NCBI GenBank assembly: GCA_928212115.1 | Contig: CAKMRJ010003334.1 | Coordinates: 39,572,714-39,636,713 of the forward strand | Direction: 5' to 3' | From: Lactuca virosa | Taxonomy: Eukaryota > Streptophyta > Magnoliopsida > Asterales > Asteraceae | Length of the DNA stretch: 64,000 bases | Shown: positions 1 through 11,516 of the stretch, piece after piece | Numbering within the stretch: the first letter of the stretch is position 1 | How the letters are laid out: every line of letters starts with the position of its first letter | Notes under the pieces: model-generated | What the model saw: only the letters and a program-made list of their open reading frames with translations | Database searches by the model: none | Told to the model about the DNA's origin: nothing | Translations under genes and position numbers: made by a program

Positions 1-219
1 GTGTGTTGAAAGTTTCTTTTGTAGTAGCTAATCACCAAACACTTTATATTTTGGAATCATGTAATGTAAACCATGTACTTGATGTAAACAATGCCAGTTG
101 TACTATGTAATGTTGGGTGACGAATGTGTTACGTTTCATGTATATTCATTGTGATGATATTTCAATTTAAGTTGCGCGAGCCCTCGGACGTTTCCGCCGT
201 TCGGTTCGGGGGTGTGACA
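1..219 (+). repeat. 5' LTR of TE-A, last 219 bp
   Basis: Nearly identical to 9272-9490 and ends in the same GTGTGACA just before the primer-binding site. The differences from the 3' LTR are substitutions only, mostly transitions. The rest of this LTR (about 2.96 kb) lies upstream of the window. Confidence 0.95.
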
Positions 220-222
220 GGT

Positions 223-234
223 TGGTATCAGAGC
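223..234 (+). other. Primer-binding site of TE-A (initiator tRNA-Met type)
   Basis: TGGTATCAGAGC, three bases after the LTR end, is the classic plant retrotransposon primer site complementary to the 3' end of initiator methionine tRNA. Minus-strand synthesis would start here. Confidence 0.93.
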
Positions 235-651
235 TCTGTTTATAGTGAACTAGCATATCTAACCACACATTGATATGCAACTATAAACCCAAAGAGGGAC
301 TAAATAACTCTGAACAAAACAAAAAAATTACTAATAAACACTCTTATTTGTGCGACTTAGAAAAATGAACATAATAACAAATCAAATAAGATGATTGGGA
401 GAACCTGACATCTCGGTTAAGCCAGGATTGTTCACAGTTGTATTAGGGATGATTGTAGCCTGATCAACTACATTTCTTCGTAATATAACTACTACATGCC
501 CTGGAATGATCGCGATGGTCAGTAAACCCAAGGCATACCCTATTGTTAAACAAGAAGAATGCATCAACCCAATTTTATAACAACTAAGAATAATGATTTA
601 TAATGATTTAGGATTAATAATGATTTATTGATATACCCTCTCGCAGACAGT
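235..651 (+). other. TE-A 5' leader, non-coding
   Basis: Untranslated leader between the primer site and the first ORF. No convincing coding region is seen; short frames on both strands look like chance. Confidence 0.6.
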
Positions 652-1344
652 ATGGCCGGCTTCCATCATCCTGGCGATCCGTATTTCCCTAACCATGGGA
701 ATAACGGATGGCTGGAAGAGGAACCTGAAGAAGACCCCGAAGAGGAGTCTGAAGAGGAACCTGAAGCAGAAGTCGAGGGCGGACCTGCTGAGCCAGTGGT
801 AGGTTTGGAAGAAGAAGAAGCCGAAGAAGACCCCGAAGGGGAGTCCGAGGAAGAACCCGGTGATGATGGCGATGGTGATACGGACGAGGAGTCCGAAGTC
901 ATCAACCCACCTTACCCGATTAGGGTGCCCGCTCATCGGATGGGCCCAAATGGCCCCACGCCTCCATGGGGCGTGGATATTTGGAGATGGAGCAGGCAGC
1001 AGGGGCGGCGACCCCCATATGGGATGGCCAGGGAATTTTATGATCTGAGATATGGAGGGCCAGCCGACCGTTCACTCCCTGTCATGGTGAGGCGGTTACG
1101 GAACACTGGCGACCTAGCCCAGGACACGGCCGAGCAACTGAATCAGATGCGAGCCGCAGTGGCCAGAGCGGAACAAGAAACTCAAGAAGTAATCCATAAC
1201 TTCCATGTACGTCAAGCGATTTGGGAGGATCGATTACGAGCCACAGAACGACAGGTGGCACGTCTTCAGGGCACATCCACATCATCAGCCCCACACCCCA
1301 CGACGCATCTCAGAGCACTTCGGACTAGTAGACTTCCCTACTAG
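652..1344 (+). CDS. Extra ORF upstream of gag in TE-A: acidic, coiled-coil-like protein of unknown function
   Basis: An intact 230-codon ORF from the ATG at 652 to the stop at 1342-1344. Residues about 20-90 are a Glu/Asp-rich tract with repeated EEEP/EEDPEE units; the middle is Pro- and Trp-rich; the last third (around QLNQMRAAVARAEQETQE) looks like an amphipathic coiled coil. It has no CCHC knuckle, protease or other domain I recognise. It is in a different frame from gag and ends 317 bp before the gag start, so it is a separate ORF. It stays open while gag-pol carries four stops, which may reflect selection or chance. It could be a Gag-like accessory or chaperone; this is unproven. A frame open further upstream has only a non-ATG start. 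Confidence 0.6.
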   Translation: MAGFHHPGDPYFPNHGNNGWLEEEPEEDPEEESEEEPEAEVEGGPAEPVVGLEEEEAEEDPEGESEEEPGDDGDGDTDEESEVINPPYPIRVPAHRMGPNGPTPPWGVDIWRWSRQQGRRPPYGMAREFYDLRYGGPADRSLPVMVRRLRNTGDLAQDTAEQLNQMRAAVARAEQETQEVIHNFHVRQAIWEDRLRATERQVARLQGTSTSSAPHPTTHLRALRTSRLPY

Positions 1345-1661
1345 TGCTATGTTCTCTTATGTTCGCTATATTATGTACTACCGACTCCATGTTTAAGTGA
1401 TTACACTACTCATAGAGTCGTTATGTTGTCGAACTTTGTACCTCTATGTATGCTCTTTCGAGCAAATTTTCATGTATCAAAGTACGGTTATTATTAGGGA
1501 AAAATACTATGTGTTTTATGGTGATGTTGTGACCTGCTATGTGTTTTATACTATTATTGTTTGGTGAATATATGGGAACAATTAGATACAAAAATCGATT
1601 CACGAAATTCTCAACTTAAAAACAATACATACTCAACATCTTTCTGTTCCGTAACAGCAAT
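1345..1661 (+). other. Spacer between accessory ORF and gag in TE-A
   Basis: AT-rich, with many in-frame stops. Nothing coding is supported. An internal promoter or splice site could lie here but none is clear. Confidence 0.5.
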
Positions 1662-4600
1662 ATGCCTCAGAGACCAAACCGCGGAAATAACCAACCACCG
1701 ACACCACCGGAAGTCAACTCAGCTGCGTTTCAAGCCGCTGCATCTGTTGCAGTCACATCAGCCATGTCGCAAATCCACCAAGGGAACAATGGCGGAGGAA
1801 ACGGGCAGGGAGCTGGAAGTTCAAACAACGAAATAAATCAAGGACCTACCAAAACATGCTCTTACAAAGACTTTACCAACGCCAAGCCACGAACCTTTAA
1901 TGGAACAGGAGGTGTCATAGCCCTAAAGAGGTGGATTGAGAAAATTGAATCCGTCTTTGAAATTTGCGGGTGTCCATATGGGTGCAAGGTCAAGTTCGTA
2001 GCATGTACCTTTGTTGATCAAGCTCTTTCATGGTGGAATGGTCACATCGAAGCCATGACCCTTCCAGTGGAAAACACGATGCCCTGGGAAGAACTGAAGG
2101 AAATGATGTTGGCAGAGTACTACCCTAGAGGCGAGATACAAAAGATGGAACAAGAATTGTGGAACTTGACAGTTCAGAACTCCAACATCGAAGCATACAT
2201 ATCCAGGTTTAGCGAGCTATCCCTTCTGTGTCCGGGTATGATCACCTCAGAAGGGAAAAAGATTGAGAGGTTCATCTGGGGTTTGACTGCACCTATCCAA
2301 GGGAATGTCATTGCGGCAAACCCTGAGACGTTTGATAGCACCAAAAGATTGGCCAAGAAACTGTATGATCATGGTAGCAAGAAGAGTGTTAAGATTGTGG
2401 AAACGGATGTTAAGAAGGAAGAAGAGAATAAGAAAGGGAAGAACAACAAGAGAAGAGGTAAACAGAACTCAGAATCATCTAAGAAGCAACAGACAGTGAT
2501 TGTCCATGCAACAACCCAAGCTACCACAGAACCACATGTTCCAGCCTCATCCACGCCGAATACTCCGAAACAGTACACAGGGAATCTTCCCAAGTGTAAC
2601 AAATGTAACTACCATCACCTCGGGGAATGCAGAGAGATGATGTGCACAAGATGCAACCGGAAGGGCCATACAGCAAAATATTGTAGGACCCAGTTTCCAC
2701 AAAACCAGATGCCCAACAACAACAACAACAACAACAACAATAACAACAACAACCACAACAACAACAACACAAAGGATGGAGCCAGTTATACCTGTTATGG
2801 GTGCGGGAAGACCGGACATTTCAGACGGAATTGTCCCAATGCAAACACCCAGACGACAGGAGCAGCAGGAAGAGTGCTGACTATGGGACAAGGAGAAGCG
2901 GTTCAGGATCCCGCTGTCGTCACCGTTACATTTCTCCTTAACCACTCATATGCATGCATCCTGTTTGATACCGGGGCAGATCGAAGCTTTGTGAGTAACA
3001 AATTCAAACACTTGCTAAAACAACAACCCCAAAAGCTTAATGAAACCTTTACGGTGGAAATGGCTAATGGGAAAACAGAATCAGCCGGGGAAATCTATGT
3101 AGGATGTACCCTAACTTTAAATCAGCATACCTTTCAAATAAACTTGATGCCTGTAACTATTAGGAGTTTTGATGTGATTATCGGCATGGACTGGTTGAGC
3201 CCCCATCATGCCGAAATTTTGTGTCGCGAGAAGGCCGTTCGCCTTCATCTCCCTAATCACGAAACCCTAATTATATACGGAGACAAACCCAGTACGAACC
3301 TTCGTCTTATCTCGTGCATTAAGGCACAAAAGTATCTACAAAAGAAGGACTTGGCGTTTCTGGCACACATAGTGGATAAGTCCAAGGAAGAGGTCAATAT
3401 TCGAGATATCCCAGTGACTTGCGACTTCCCGGACGTCTTTACGGAAGATCTTCCGGGGATACCCCCAGAAAGACAAGTCGAGTTCCGAATTGACCTGGTA
3501 CCGGGAGCTACGCCCATTGCCAAATCACCCTATAGGTTGGCTCCTACGGAGATGCAAGAACTGTCAAGCCAACTCAGCGAGCTCTTGAGTAAAGGATTTA
3601 TCTGACCTAGCTTCTCACCCTGGGGAGCTCCGGTCCTTTTTGTTAAGAAGAAGGACAGATCCTTTAGGATGTGTATCGATTATAGAGAGCTGAATAAGCT
3701 AACCATCAAAAATCGCTACCCACTTCCATGAATCGACGATCTGTTCGACCAGCTCCAGGGAGCAAATTACTTCTCTAAGATAGATCTGCGGTCCGGCTAT
3801 CAACAACTTAAGGTCCGGGAAGAGGATATTCCCAAAACCGCTTTCCGAACCCGCTATGGACATTATGAATTCATGGTAATGCCCTTCGGTCTAACGAATG
3901 CCCCTGCCGCATTCATGGACCTGATGAATCGAGTCTGCCGACCATTCCTCGACAACTTTGTCATCGTTTTCATCGACGATATTCTAGTATATTCTCGAAC
4001 CGAAGAGGAGCATGGCCGACATCTCCGACAAATCTTGGAAACCCTACAAACTGAAAAGTTATACGCAAAACTCTCTAAATGTGAGTTCTGGCTCCGTAGC
4101 GTAAACTTTTTAGGTCATGTTGTTAGCCAAGAAGGGATACATGTGGACCCTTCTAAGATCAAAGCCATTGAAGGATGGGCAGTCCCAGCGACACCCACAG
4201 AAATTCATCAATTTTTAGGTCTCGCAGGCTATTACAGGAGATTCATTCAGAACTTCTCCAAAACAGCCAAGCCACTTACCATGCTTACACAAAAGGGCGT
4301 GCCATCTGAATGGACAGAAAAGCAGGAGGTTGCCTTCCGAACTTTGAAGCGAGCTCTCTGTAGTGCACCAATACTATCACTACCAGAGGGAACAGAGGAC
4401 TTCGTAGTTTACTGCGATGCTTCGAATCAGGGTTTAGGCTGTGTACTCATGCAACGTGGTAAGGTGATAGCTTATGCATCCCGACAACTAAAGACACATG
4501 AGGTGAATTATACCATCCATGATCTCGAATTGGGAGCTGTGGTCTTCGCCTTGAAAATTTGGAGGCACCACCATTATGGTACCAAGTGCACCATTTTCAC

Positions 4601-6268
4601 CGACCACAAGAGTCTCCAACACATTTTAAATCAAAAGGAGTTAAACATGAGGCAGCGGAGATGGGTTGAGCTGCTAAACGATTATGAGTGCGAAATCAAG
4701 TACCACCCAGGCAAGGCTAACGTGGTAGCTGATGCCTTGAGTCGGAAAGAATACTCAAATCGTCGTGTGAAGAATCTTTCAATAACCATCCAATCCCATT
4801 TGTCCTCACAAATCAAAGCAGCCCAGTTCGACGCCATGAAGACAGAAAACAGAATGAACGAAGCGTTACGTGGGATGGAAAAGAACTTCGAAGTCAAGGA
4901 GGATGGAACATATTATTTCATGAACCGAATTTGGGTCCCTAAACTTGGAGGATTCAGAGAAGTAGTCATGAATGAAGCTCATAAGACACGATACTCCATC
5001 CATCCAGGATCAGATAAAATGTACATGGATGTCAAGCAATGTTATTGGTGGCCTAACATGAAGGCAGAGATTGCCACTTACGTTAGCAAGTGCCTCACTT
5101 GTGCGAAAGTGAAGGTAGAGTATCAAAAGCCCTCGGGACTATTACAACAGCCGGTAATACCCGAGTGGAAATAGGAAAGGATTACTATGGACATTGTGAC
5201 TAAATTACCCAAGACAACAGATGGACTAGATACCATATGGGTAATAGTCGACAGGTTGACAAAATCCACCCATTTCCTGCCAATAAAGGAGACATACAAG
5301 ATGGAGCGACTAACAAGAATCTACATCAAGGAAATGTGAGACTCCATGGAGCACCAATATCTATCATCTCAGATCGAGATAGTAGGTTCACTTCACGCTT
5401 TTGGCAATCGCTACAGAAGGCTATGGGGACACAACTCGACATGAGCACTGCTTACCACCCACAGACGGATGGTCAAAGTGAGCGAACCATTCAAAGGCTT
5501 GAGGATATGCTTCGAGCGTGTGTGATAGACTTTTGAAGGTCGTGGGATACCCACTTACCTTTAATTGAGTTTCCGTACAACAACAGTTATCACACAAGCA
5601 TCAAAGTTGCTCCGTTCGAAGCATTATATGGTCGTAAATGTAGATCACCATTGTGTTGGACAGAGGTAGGCGACACTCAACTGGCAAGAGGGCAGACACC
5701 AAACAATGCATTAACAGGACCAGAAATCATATGCGAAACGACAGAGAAAATAGTTCAAATCAAAGCTCGACTTCAAGCATCACGCGACCGACAGAAGAGC
5801 TACACTGATAAACGGCGAAAGCCCTTGGAATTTCAAGTCGGGGATCGGGTGTTATTAAAGGTTTCCCCCTGGAAAGGGGTGATCTGTTTCGGGAAACGGG
5901 GAAAACTAAACCCACGGTACATTGGACCATTCGAGATTCTTGCCCGAATTGGTCCAGTGGCTTATAGAATGCAGCTACCTGCCGAGCTCAGCAGTGTACA
6001 CCCCGTGTTTCATGTTTCCAATTTGAAGAAGTGCTTATCCGACGAAACTCTCGTCATTGTGTTAGAAGAAATCGAAATCAACGAGAATCTCCTGTTCATC
6101 GAGGAACCAGTTGAAATCATGGACAGGGAGGTGAAGCGTACTAAGCAAAGCCGCATTCCAATAGTGAAGGTTCGGTGGAACGCGAAACGTGGACCAGAAT
6201 TCACATGGGAACGCGAAGACCAGATGAAGCAAAAGTACCCTCACCTATTCTCGCATTCTCAAATCTAG
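1662..6268 (+). pseudogene. Gag-pol polyprotein of TE-A, broken by four stops and one frameshift
   Basis: Reads in one frame from ATG 1662. Gag has a retrotransposon gag core (WWNGH region), CCHC knuckles CTRCNRKGHTAKYC (about residues 328-341) and CYGCGKTGHFRRNC (about 378-391), separated by an Asn run coded by AAC repeats. The protease follows with LFDTGADRSF (Asp about 436) and IIGMDWLS. RT keeps FIDDILVYS; RNase H keeps the YCDAS, TDHKS and DALSR motifs. Integrase has an HHCC finger, MDIVTKLP, SDRDSRF and QSERTIQ, then the GPF module and a chromodomain-like end (WEREDQMKQKYPHLF). Breaks: TGA 3603-3605, TGA 3729-3731, TAG 5172-5174, a 1-bp deletion near 5332, and TGA 5534-5536. Gag and pol share one frame, so no programmed shift is needed in the family. 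Non-functional as read. Confidence 0.93.
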
Positions 6269-6302
6269 CTTCAAAAAGAATTTCGGGACGAAATTCCCTC
6301 TA

Positions 6303-6314
6303 ACGGGGGGATGA
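6303..6314 (+). other. Polypurine tract of TE-A
   Basis: ACGGGGGGATGA lies directly before the 3' LTR and would prime plus-strand DNA synthesis. The G6 run is at 6305-6310. Confidence 0.85.
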
Positions 6315-9300
6315 TGTCACAACTAGCATTCTAGCTAGGAAATTATGTACTCTTGTAAACATTATCTACTGTAAACTCGTAAACCCTAATTCATGTTATG
6401 CTTGAAGTTCAACCTATGGAAGCACATTCAAACCCAAATTCATCAAGTAAAGTTGAAAACCCTAGAAATCCCGGTTTAAGTCCATTATGGATTAGGATTT
6501 CCTTATTGGGCCGAATGGGCCAATAAACTTCCAATGTGACTATTTTGGCTTAGAACTCGTAATTGGGCTCTAATTCAACCCACTTCCATAAAATTTAACA
6601 TTTTGGGCCATAATGGGCATAAAATGAAATAAATTACCCTAATGGGCCTTAACTAAACTAATAAGCTTTATTGGGCCGTAAAACGCACTCTTTTAAAAAT
6701 TATTGGGCCTATGATTTCGAATTAGGGCAACTAATGGCCCAAAACACTCAACTCCTTTTCCCTAAGCCCAATTCTCGGCCCACACCCATGAGATGATAAT
6801 AAAAAAAAGGAGAGAGAAGTCAATTATTGAGGGTTAGACACCTAATCTTTACATTTTGGGTATCCATGCACCATCCTCTCCTCCCCATGCACCATCACTT
6901 CATCTATTTATCTCTCCCTTCTTCTCTCCTACTCTCGGCCGAAGGTAGACACACACACACATAATTCATTTCCAACTCTTTCCAAATTCCCTCAAGAACA
7001 CTTTCATTCCTCCATCAAAATTTCGAGATCTAGGGCACTTTAAGGAGGTTCTTCCATAAGAAATAATTATCCTTGGTAAGTTGTACTTAGATCCATGGGT
7101 TAGTTTCTTGATTCTTTTATAAATCACCTCCTAACTCATGAAAGTTCATGATCATGCTTCTTAGAGCCTATCTAAGCCAAAGTCTTCTCAAGAAGCTTTC
7201 TAGGGCCGAAGATAACATCACACTCTTCCATTCCTTTCTTCAAATATAAAACAACAAACAAAGGTGAGTTCATACCCCTCTATTTTCGGTTTTCATATGA
7301 TTTATGGGGGAGAATACAAGTAAAATGTGAAGAACTATGAGTATTTGTATGTTATGTGTAATTTCTTGTGTTTTTGTGGTAAATATGTGTTAAAAATGAA
7401 AGATATTTCAAGATCTATAGTTCAAGAAGGAAAAATATGTGATCTAGGTCATATTTCACTTAACATGTCAAGATAAACTACTATACAAGCTTTAAAATAA
7501 CACACTACAACATAAAACTCATTATAGGACTATTTTTGTCAAATAAACAAAAGTTTGGGAAAAAGTTGTCATTTACGGTTTTTACAAGGTTCAAAATGTC
7601 AAAACAGTTAAAATGGAAGTTTCTATAACATTATGTTTTTCAAAGGACTAAAAATGAAATTTGTAGCTTATTGGGCTAAATTTTGGGCTTTTCGACCCAT
7701 AGGCCCAAAGTTGCGAAAAATATGGTTTTAAGGGGCTGAAATGGAAAATTTCTCAAAAAAGTGGGTAGAAAAGTAAATGAATCTATTTCTGGGGTTAAAA
7801 TGATCTTATTTGCTAAAAAGGATTGAAAATGCAAAGATTTTGGATTTTGGGTAAAAAGTGTAAAAATTGCGAAAAAGGTGGACTAAAATGCAAATCTTTT
7901 AACTAAAGGGTTGAAACTTTCTAAAATTTACTTTTGGGCTTAAAACATTATTTAAATAAGTGTTTGAGTCAAAAATGTCAAGAAAAATAGTTCAAGGACC
8001 TAATATGTCATTTTTGTTATAAAAAGGACTAAAATTGCCAACTTCACCAAAATAAGGGGCTGAATAGGTCAAACTAATATTTTTGGTCAATTATGTTAAT
8101 AATAAAATAATTGGGTCAAAATATACAAAACTTTATAACTTATGAGTTTTAAATAGAAAAATCACTATTTTTATAAATCTATGAATCGTTATAAAACAAA
8201 TTCGTGATTTTTACGACATATCGATTAAACAACTCGCAACATTAATACTATACAAAACAAGTAAACATTCTAATGGTTGGGCTTGAGAGATTCTAATCAT
8301 GCTTATTGGGGCTTCGTGACTCATTAACATGACTTTTGGGCCCAACGTAAATAATACATGTTATTGGGCCTCCTGTGACCGAATTACATGCTTAAGGGAC
8401 CCTCAATGGTTTTTACATGCTATTGGGGCTCAGTGGCCCATTAGAATTACTAGTAAGGTCCAAATAAATCATATGCGAAATGGGCCAACGCGCTTTTCGT
8501 ATACTCGACAGCCTTAAATAACATACAAAATTAGTAGGGCCTAGTAGTCCTCTTCTCCTCGTCTGTTAGGCTTACCTTCTCTTCAAGTAAACTAAAATCA
8601 GATCATTAATCAAGGTTAATCAAATTCATGTGGATTGAGTGAGTAATAACGGGTGACACCAATAAGTGTCGGTCGTAGTCTGTAGTTGTAATCAAAGTCT
8701 CATGGAGGGAGAGCGAGAGTTTGTGTATAGATCTATACGGGGGTGACTCCCCCACACCTAAGCTGTTCGCTACAGTTAGACTCGGCCAGTCTAGGGTGAC
8801 AAAATCTTAAGATCAAATTTCGGTGTTCATTAGAATTCCAAGACAGACGAACTAGTCATTATGATGCATGGTTATAACGACTCACGTAGAAATCCGATAT
8901 CATTTAAGTAATCAAGGGAAATCATATTCATTCGATGTGACGATACGATAATGCAAAACTATCATAACTTTTTATCGGAAAACATCGGGTTTTCCAGGGA
9001 AACCAATCTTACTCATTTGTACTTTCAAAAACTATAATGCAAAACTTCTCTTTTATTCACGTTTTGAAATCATTCACGCATATACTTACAGGATCATCAC
9101 AACATTTTCAAGAAAAGTCTTAATACATAAAATATCGGATTTTCTGGGTTTTACGAATGACATAAACTATTTTACATCAAACACACTTATGAACTCACCA
9201 ACATTATATATGTTGACCGTTTTCAAAATAACTTGTATTCTCAGGTAATCGTTAGAACGAGGAAGCATCCAGTGTGTTGAAAGTTTCTTTTGTAGTAGCT

Positions 9301-9490
9301 AATCACCAAACACTTTATATTTTGGAATCATGTAATGTAAACCATGTACTTGATGTAAACAATGCCAATTGTACTATGTAATGTTGGGTGACGAATGTGT
9401 TACGTTTCATGTATATTCATTGTGATGATATTTCAATTTAAGTCATGCGAGCCATCGGACGTTTCCGCCGTCCGGTTCGGGGGTGTGACA
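6315..9490 (+). repeat. 3' LTR of TE-A (3,176 bp)
   Basis: Starts TGTCACA and ends TGTGACA, a perfect 7-bp terminal inverted repeat. A pyrimidine-rich stretch and a TATA-like CTATTTATC near 6904-6912 mark a likely promoter; a CA microsatellite follows at about 6950-6961. No coding capacity is seen. It lacks the paired palindromes found in the other Gypsy-type LTRs of this window. Confidence 0.93.
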
Positions 9491-10230
9491 TGATATGATT
9501 TGATCTGTGAATCTGTGAATCGCATGCTAGTTAGGGCTAAAGATTTGCTCAGTTTTTGCTTGATAGAATGATAGGAGAGATGCCTTTGTATGAGTTGGTA
9601 GACTTGCATGCTAGTACTAATTAGTTAGTGATAGGATGGCCTGATTATGGTATGCTTGGTTCTAATTACTTGATGCCCGAATGTTGCTTGCTTTGTGCTT
9701 TCTAGGAGTTCTAACTAGCTTCAGCTAACTAGTAAGCGAATATGCTAAGTTACATATTATGGGAACTAAGTAATTTTAGAAGCTTAGGTTTTAACTCTAT
9801 TGTGCGACTCTTGTTTGAGTCCAACCGTTGTATTGTGAGACCTCTCATTCAAAGAATTTTATGGTTTTAGTAATATGTAATTGTATCCGTGAGCTAGTTA
9901 GAGGAAGTTAGCGGGAGTTCCTTCTGCAGCTCATGGCGGAGAGTGGTGTGGAGTTTGCCCTAAGAAAACCTAGGATGAGATCTAGTGTTGGGAGCCTTAT
10001 CTATGAGGGGGAGTTGTATGGATATAAAGTGAGTCGGTAGTGTCAAGGCAATCCTTAAGGAAAATATGGATAGATGTAGAAGATAGTATGGGCCCGTACT
10101 ACTGGAAGCAGAGGATCCGTACTCGATTCAAGGAGAGCTACGATGAAACCAGGAAGCCTGTGGAGTTTTTGATTCCTTGATGTATATATTTTGATGCGTA
10201 TTTTGATGGTTTATATGGTCTATTTTCAGT
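9491..10230 (+). other. TE-B leader, non-coding
   Basis: No ORF of note and no similarity to the TE-B LTR, so this is taken as internal 5' leader. The bases right before the gag ATG (TATTTTCAG) resemble a splice acceptor; no donor can be assigned. Confidence 0.55.
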
Positions 10231-11448
10231 ATGGTGACATTGCGAGGCAGACGTATCTGCGGTTCTGGTGCTGGTGAGGGATCGGGCTCAGGTTCTGGAG
10301 CCGGGCAGCTAGATGACCAGAATAATGAGTTCATCTCGTCCGAGATTACGCGTTGCATTCTCGAGCAGACTCATGTGATCTTTGGTACGATCAAGGAGGG
10401 CATTCTGGAGATTTTGGATGAGCGATTGAGCGCCTTCCGCTCTGAGATGGCGACTTTGGTTGGGGCACGCTCACTGACCTTCAGGGAGTTCCGGGCATAT
10501 GGAGCTCTGGACTATCATGGGGCGAAGGACCTGATAGCGAGCAGGAGGTGGTTAGCGGATGTTGTTAACACCTTCCGCACCAGCAGTTGCCCCGAGGGGG
10601 CAAATGTCAGACTTGCCTCCTGTCTTTTGAAGGACAGGGCACGAGATTGGTGGGAGGAGGTCGGACGCGCAGTGGGTGATGATGTTGTTGATGCGATGAT
10701 CTGGGATGATTTTGTGACCAGGTTCAGGGTTAAGTTCACACCGGTGATTGAGGTGCAGCAGTTGGCGTTAGAGTTTCAGGATCTCCACCAGAGTACTGAG
10801 ATGGTGGCTGAGATCACTGCGATGTTCCGGGAGAGGTCACTTTTAGTTCCGCAATATGTGGCGGATGAGGAGATGAAGAAGGCTCAATACCATGAGATTT
10901 TGAGGAGTGACATTCGACAGTTTGTGAGCCGATCCAGCTGCAAGACGCTGTAGGATATGATAGCGAGGGCTAGAGAGAGAGAGAGTGTGTGTGAGAGATT
11001 GATCTTGAGATGGAGAGGATGAGGAAGCCAGATGAGGTCCAGGTATCAAGGGGTTCGGGCAAGAGGCCTAAGGTTGTTGATACGAGAGGGAAGGGCCAGC
11101 AGGGCCAAAGCTGCTATGGCAAGTGCAGTAGGACGCACGATGGGACGTGCAGGGTGGGTGGTTTTGGTTGCTTCAAGTGCGGCCGGACTGGTCATATTAG
11201 CAGGGATTGTACTGATACCACCATAATCACCCCGGTATCTGATCTGATTTGCTTTCATTACAATCATAGGGGCCACAAGAAGGCCTATTGTCCGAGTTTG
11301 GCTGCAGCAGGACCAGTGTTAGCACCCGCTCCTGCAACTCTTCGGATTACTGGTGGCCACCAGGGTCGGGCAGATGTACCTACGGCGAAGAGCAGGGCTT
11401 TCCAGCTGACAGTCTAGGAGGATTGCACAGCACCAGATGTGGTGACGG

Positions 11449-11516
11449 GTATGTATCTTTTCCTTATCTCTTTATTTATATTGAATAGCTGCTTATGTTT
11501 ATGTGTTTTATTTTAG
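11449..11516 (+). other. Intron-like 68-bp segment between gag knuckle and protease of TE-B
   Basis: Begins GTATGTATC and ends TTTTATTTTAG with a T-rich body. Removing it joins frame 0 to frame 2 and restores a continuous reading VTG-SFLVND into the protease. Because 68 is not a multiple of 3, the unspliced RNA would change frame. Fit to splice consensus is good; splicing itself is inference. Confidence 0.55.

Larger units (their letters stand above)
1..9490 (+). mobile_element. Ty3/Gypsy chromodomain-type LTR retrotransposon TE-A (5' LTR cut by window edge)
   Basis: The element runs from the tail of a 5' LTR (1-219) through a primer-binding site, an extra acidic ORF, a gag-pol frame, a polypurine tract and a full 3' LTR (6315-9490). 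Pol order is protease, RT, RNase H, integrase and a C-terminal chromodomain-like segment, which is the Gypsy order and fits the Tekay/Del group of chromoviruses (lineage is inference). Bases 1-219 align without gaps to 9272-9490 with about 6 differences (2.7 percent), so the insertion is fairly young. Gag-pol is broken by four stops and one frameshift, so it cannot be autonomous now. The 5 bases after it are TGATA; the matching left copy is outside the window. Confidence 0.93.

Noticed and set aside
666..936. Ser-rich and Phe-rich antisense frames
   Set aside because: Shadows of the GAA/GAG-rich acidic ORF; no independent support.
2521..2945. Cys/Val-rich antisense frames at 2521-2945
   Set aside because: Antisense of the Asn codon run and gag; no support.
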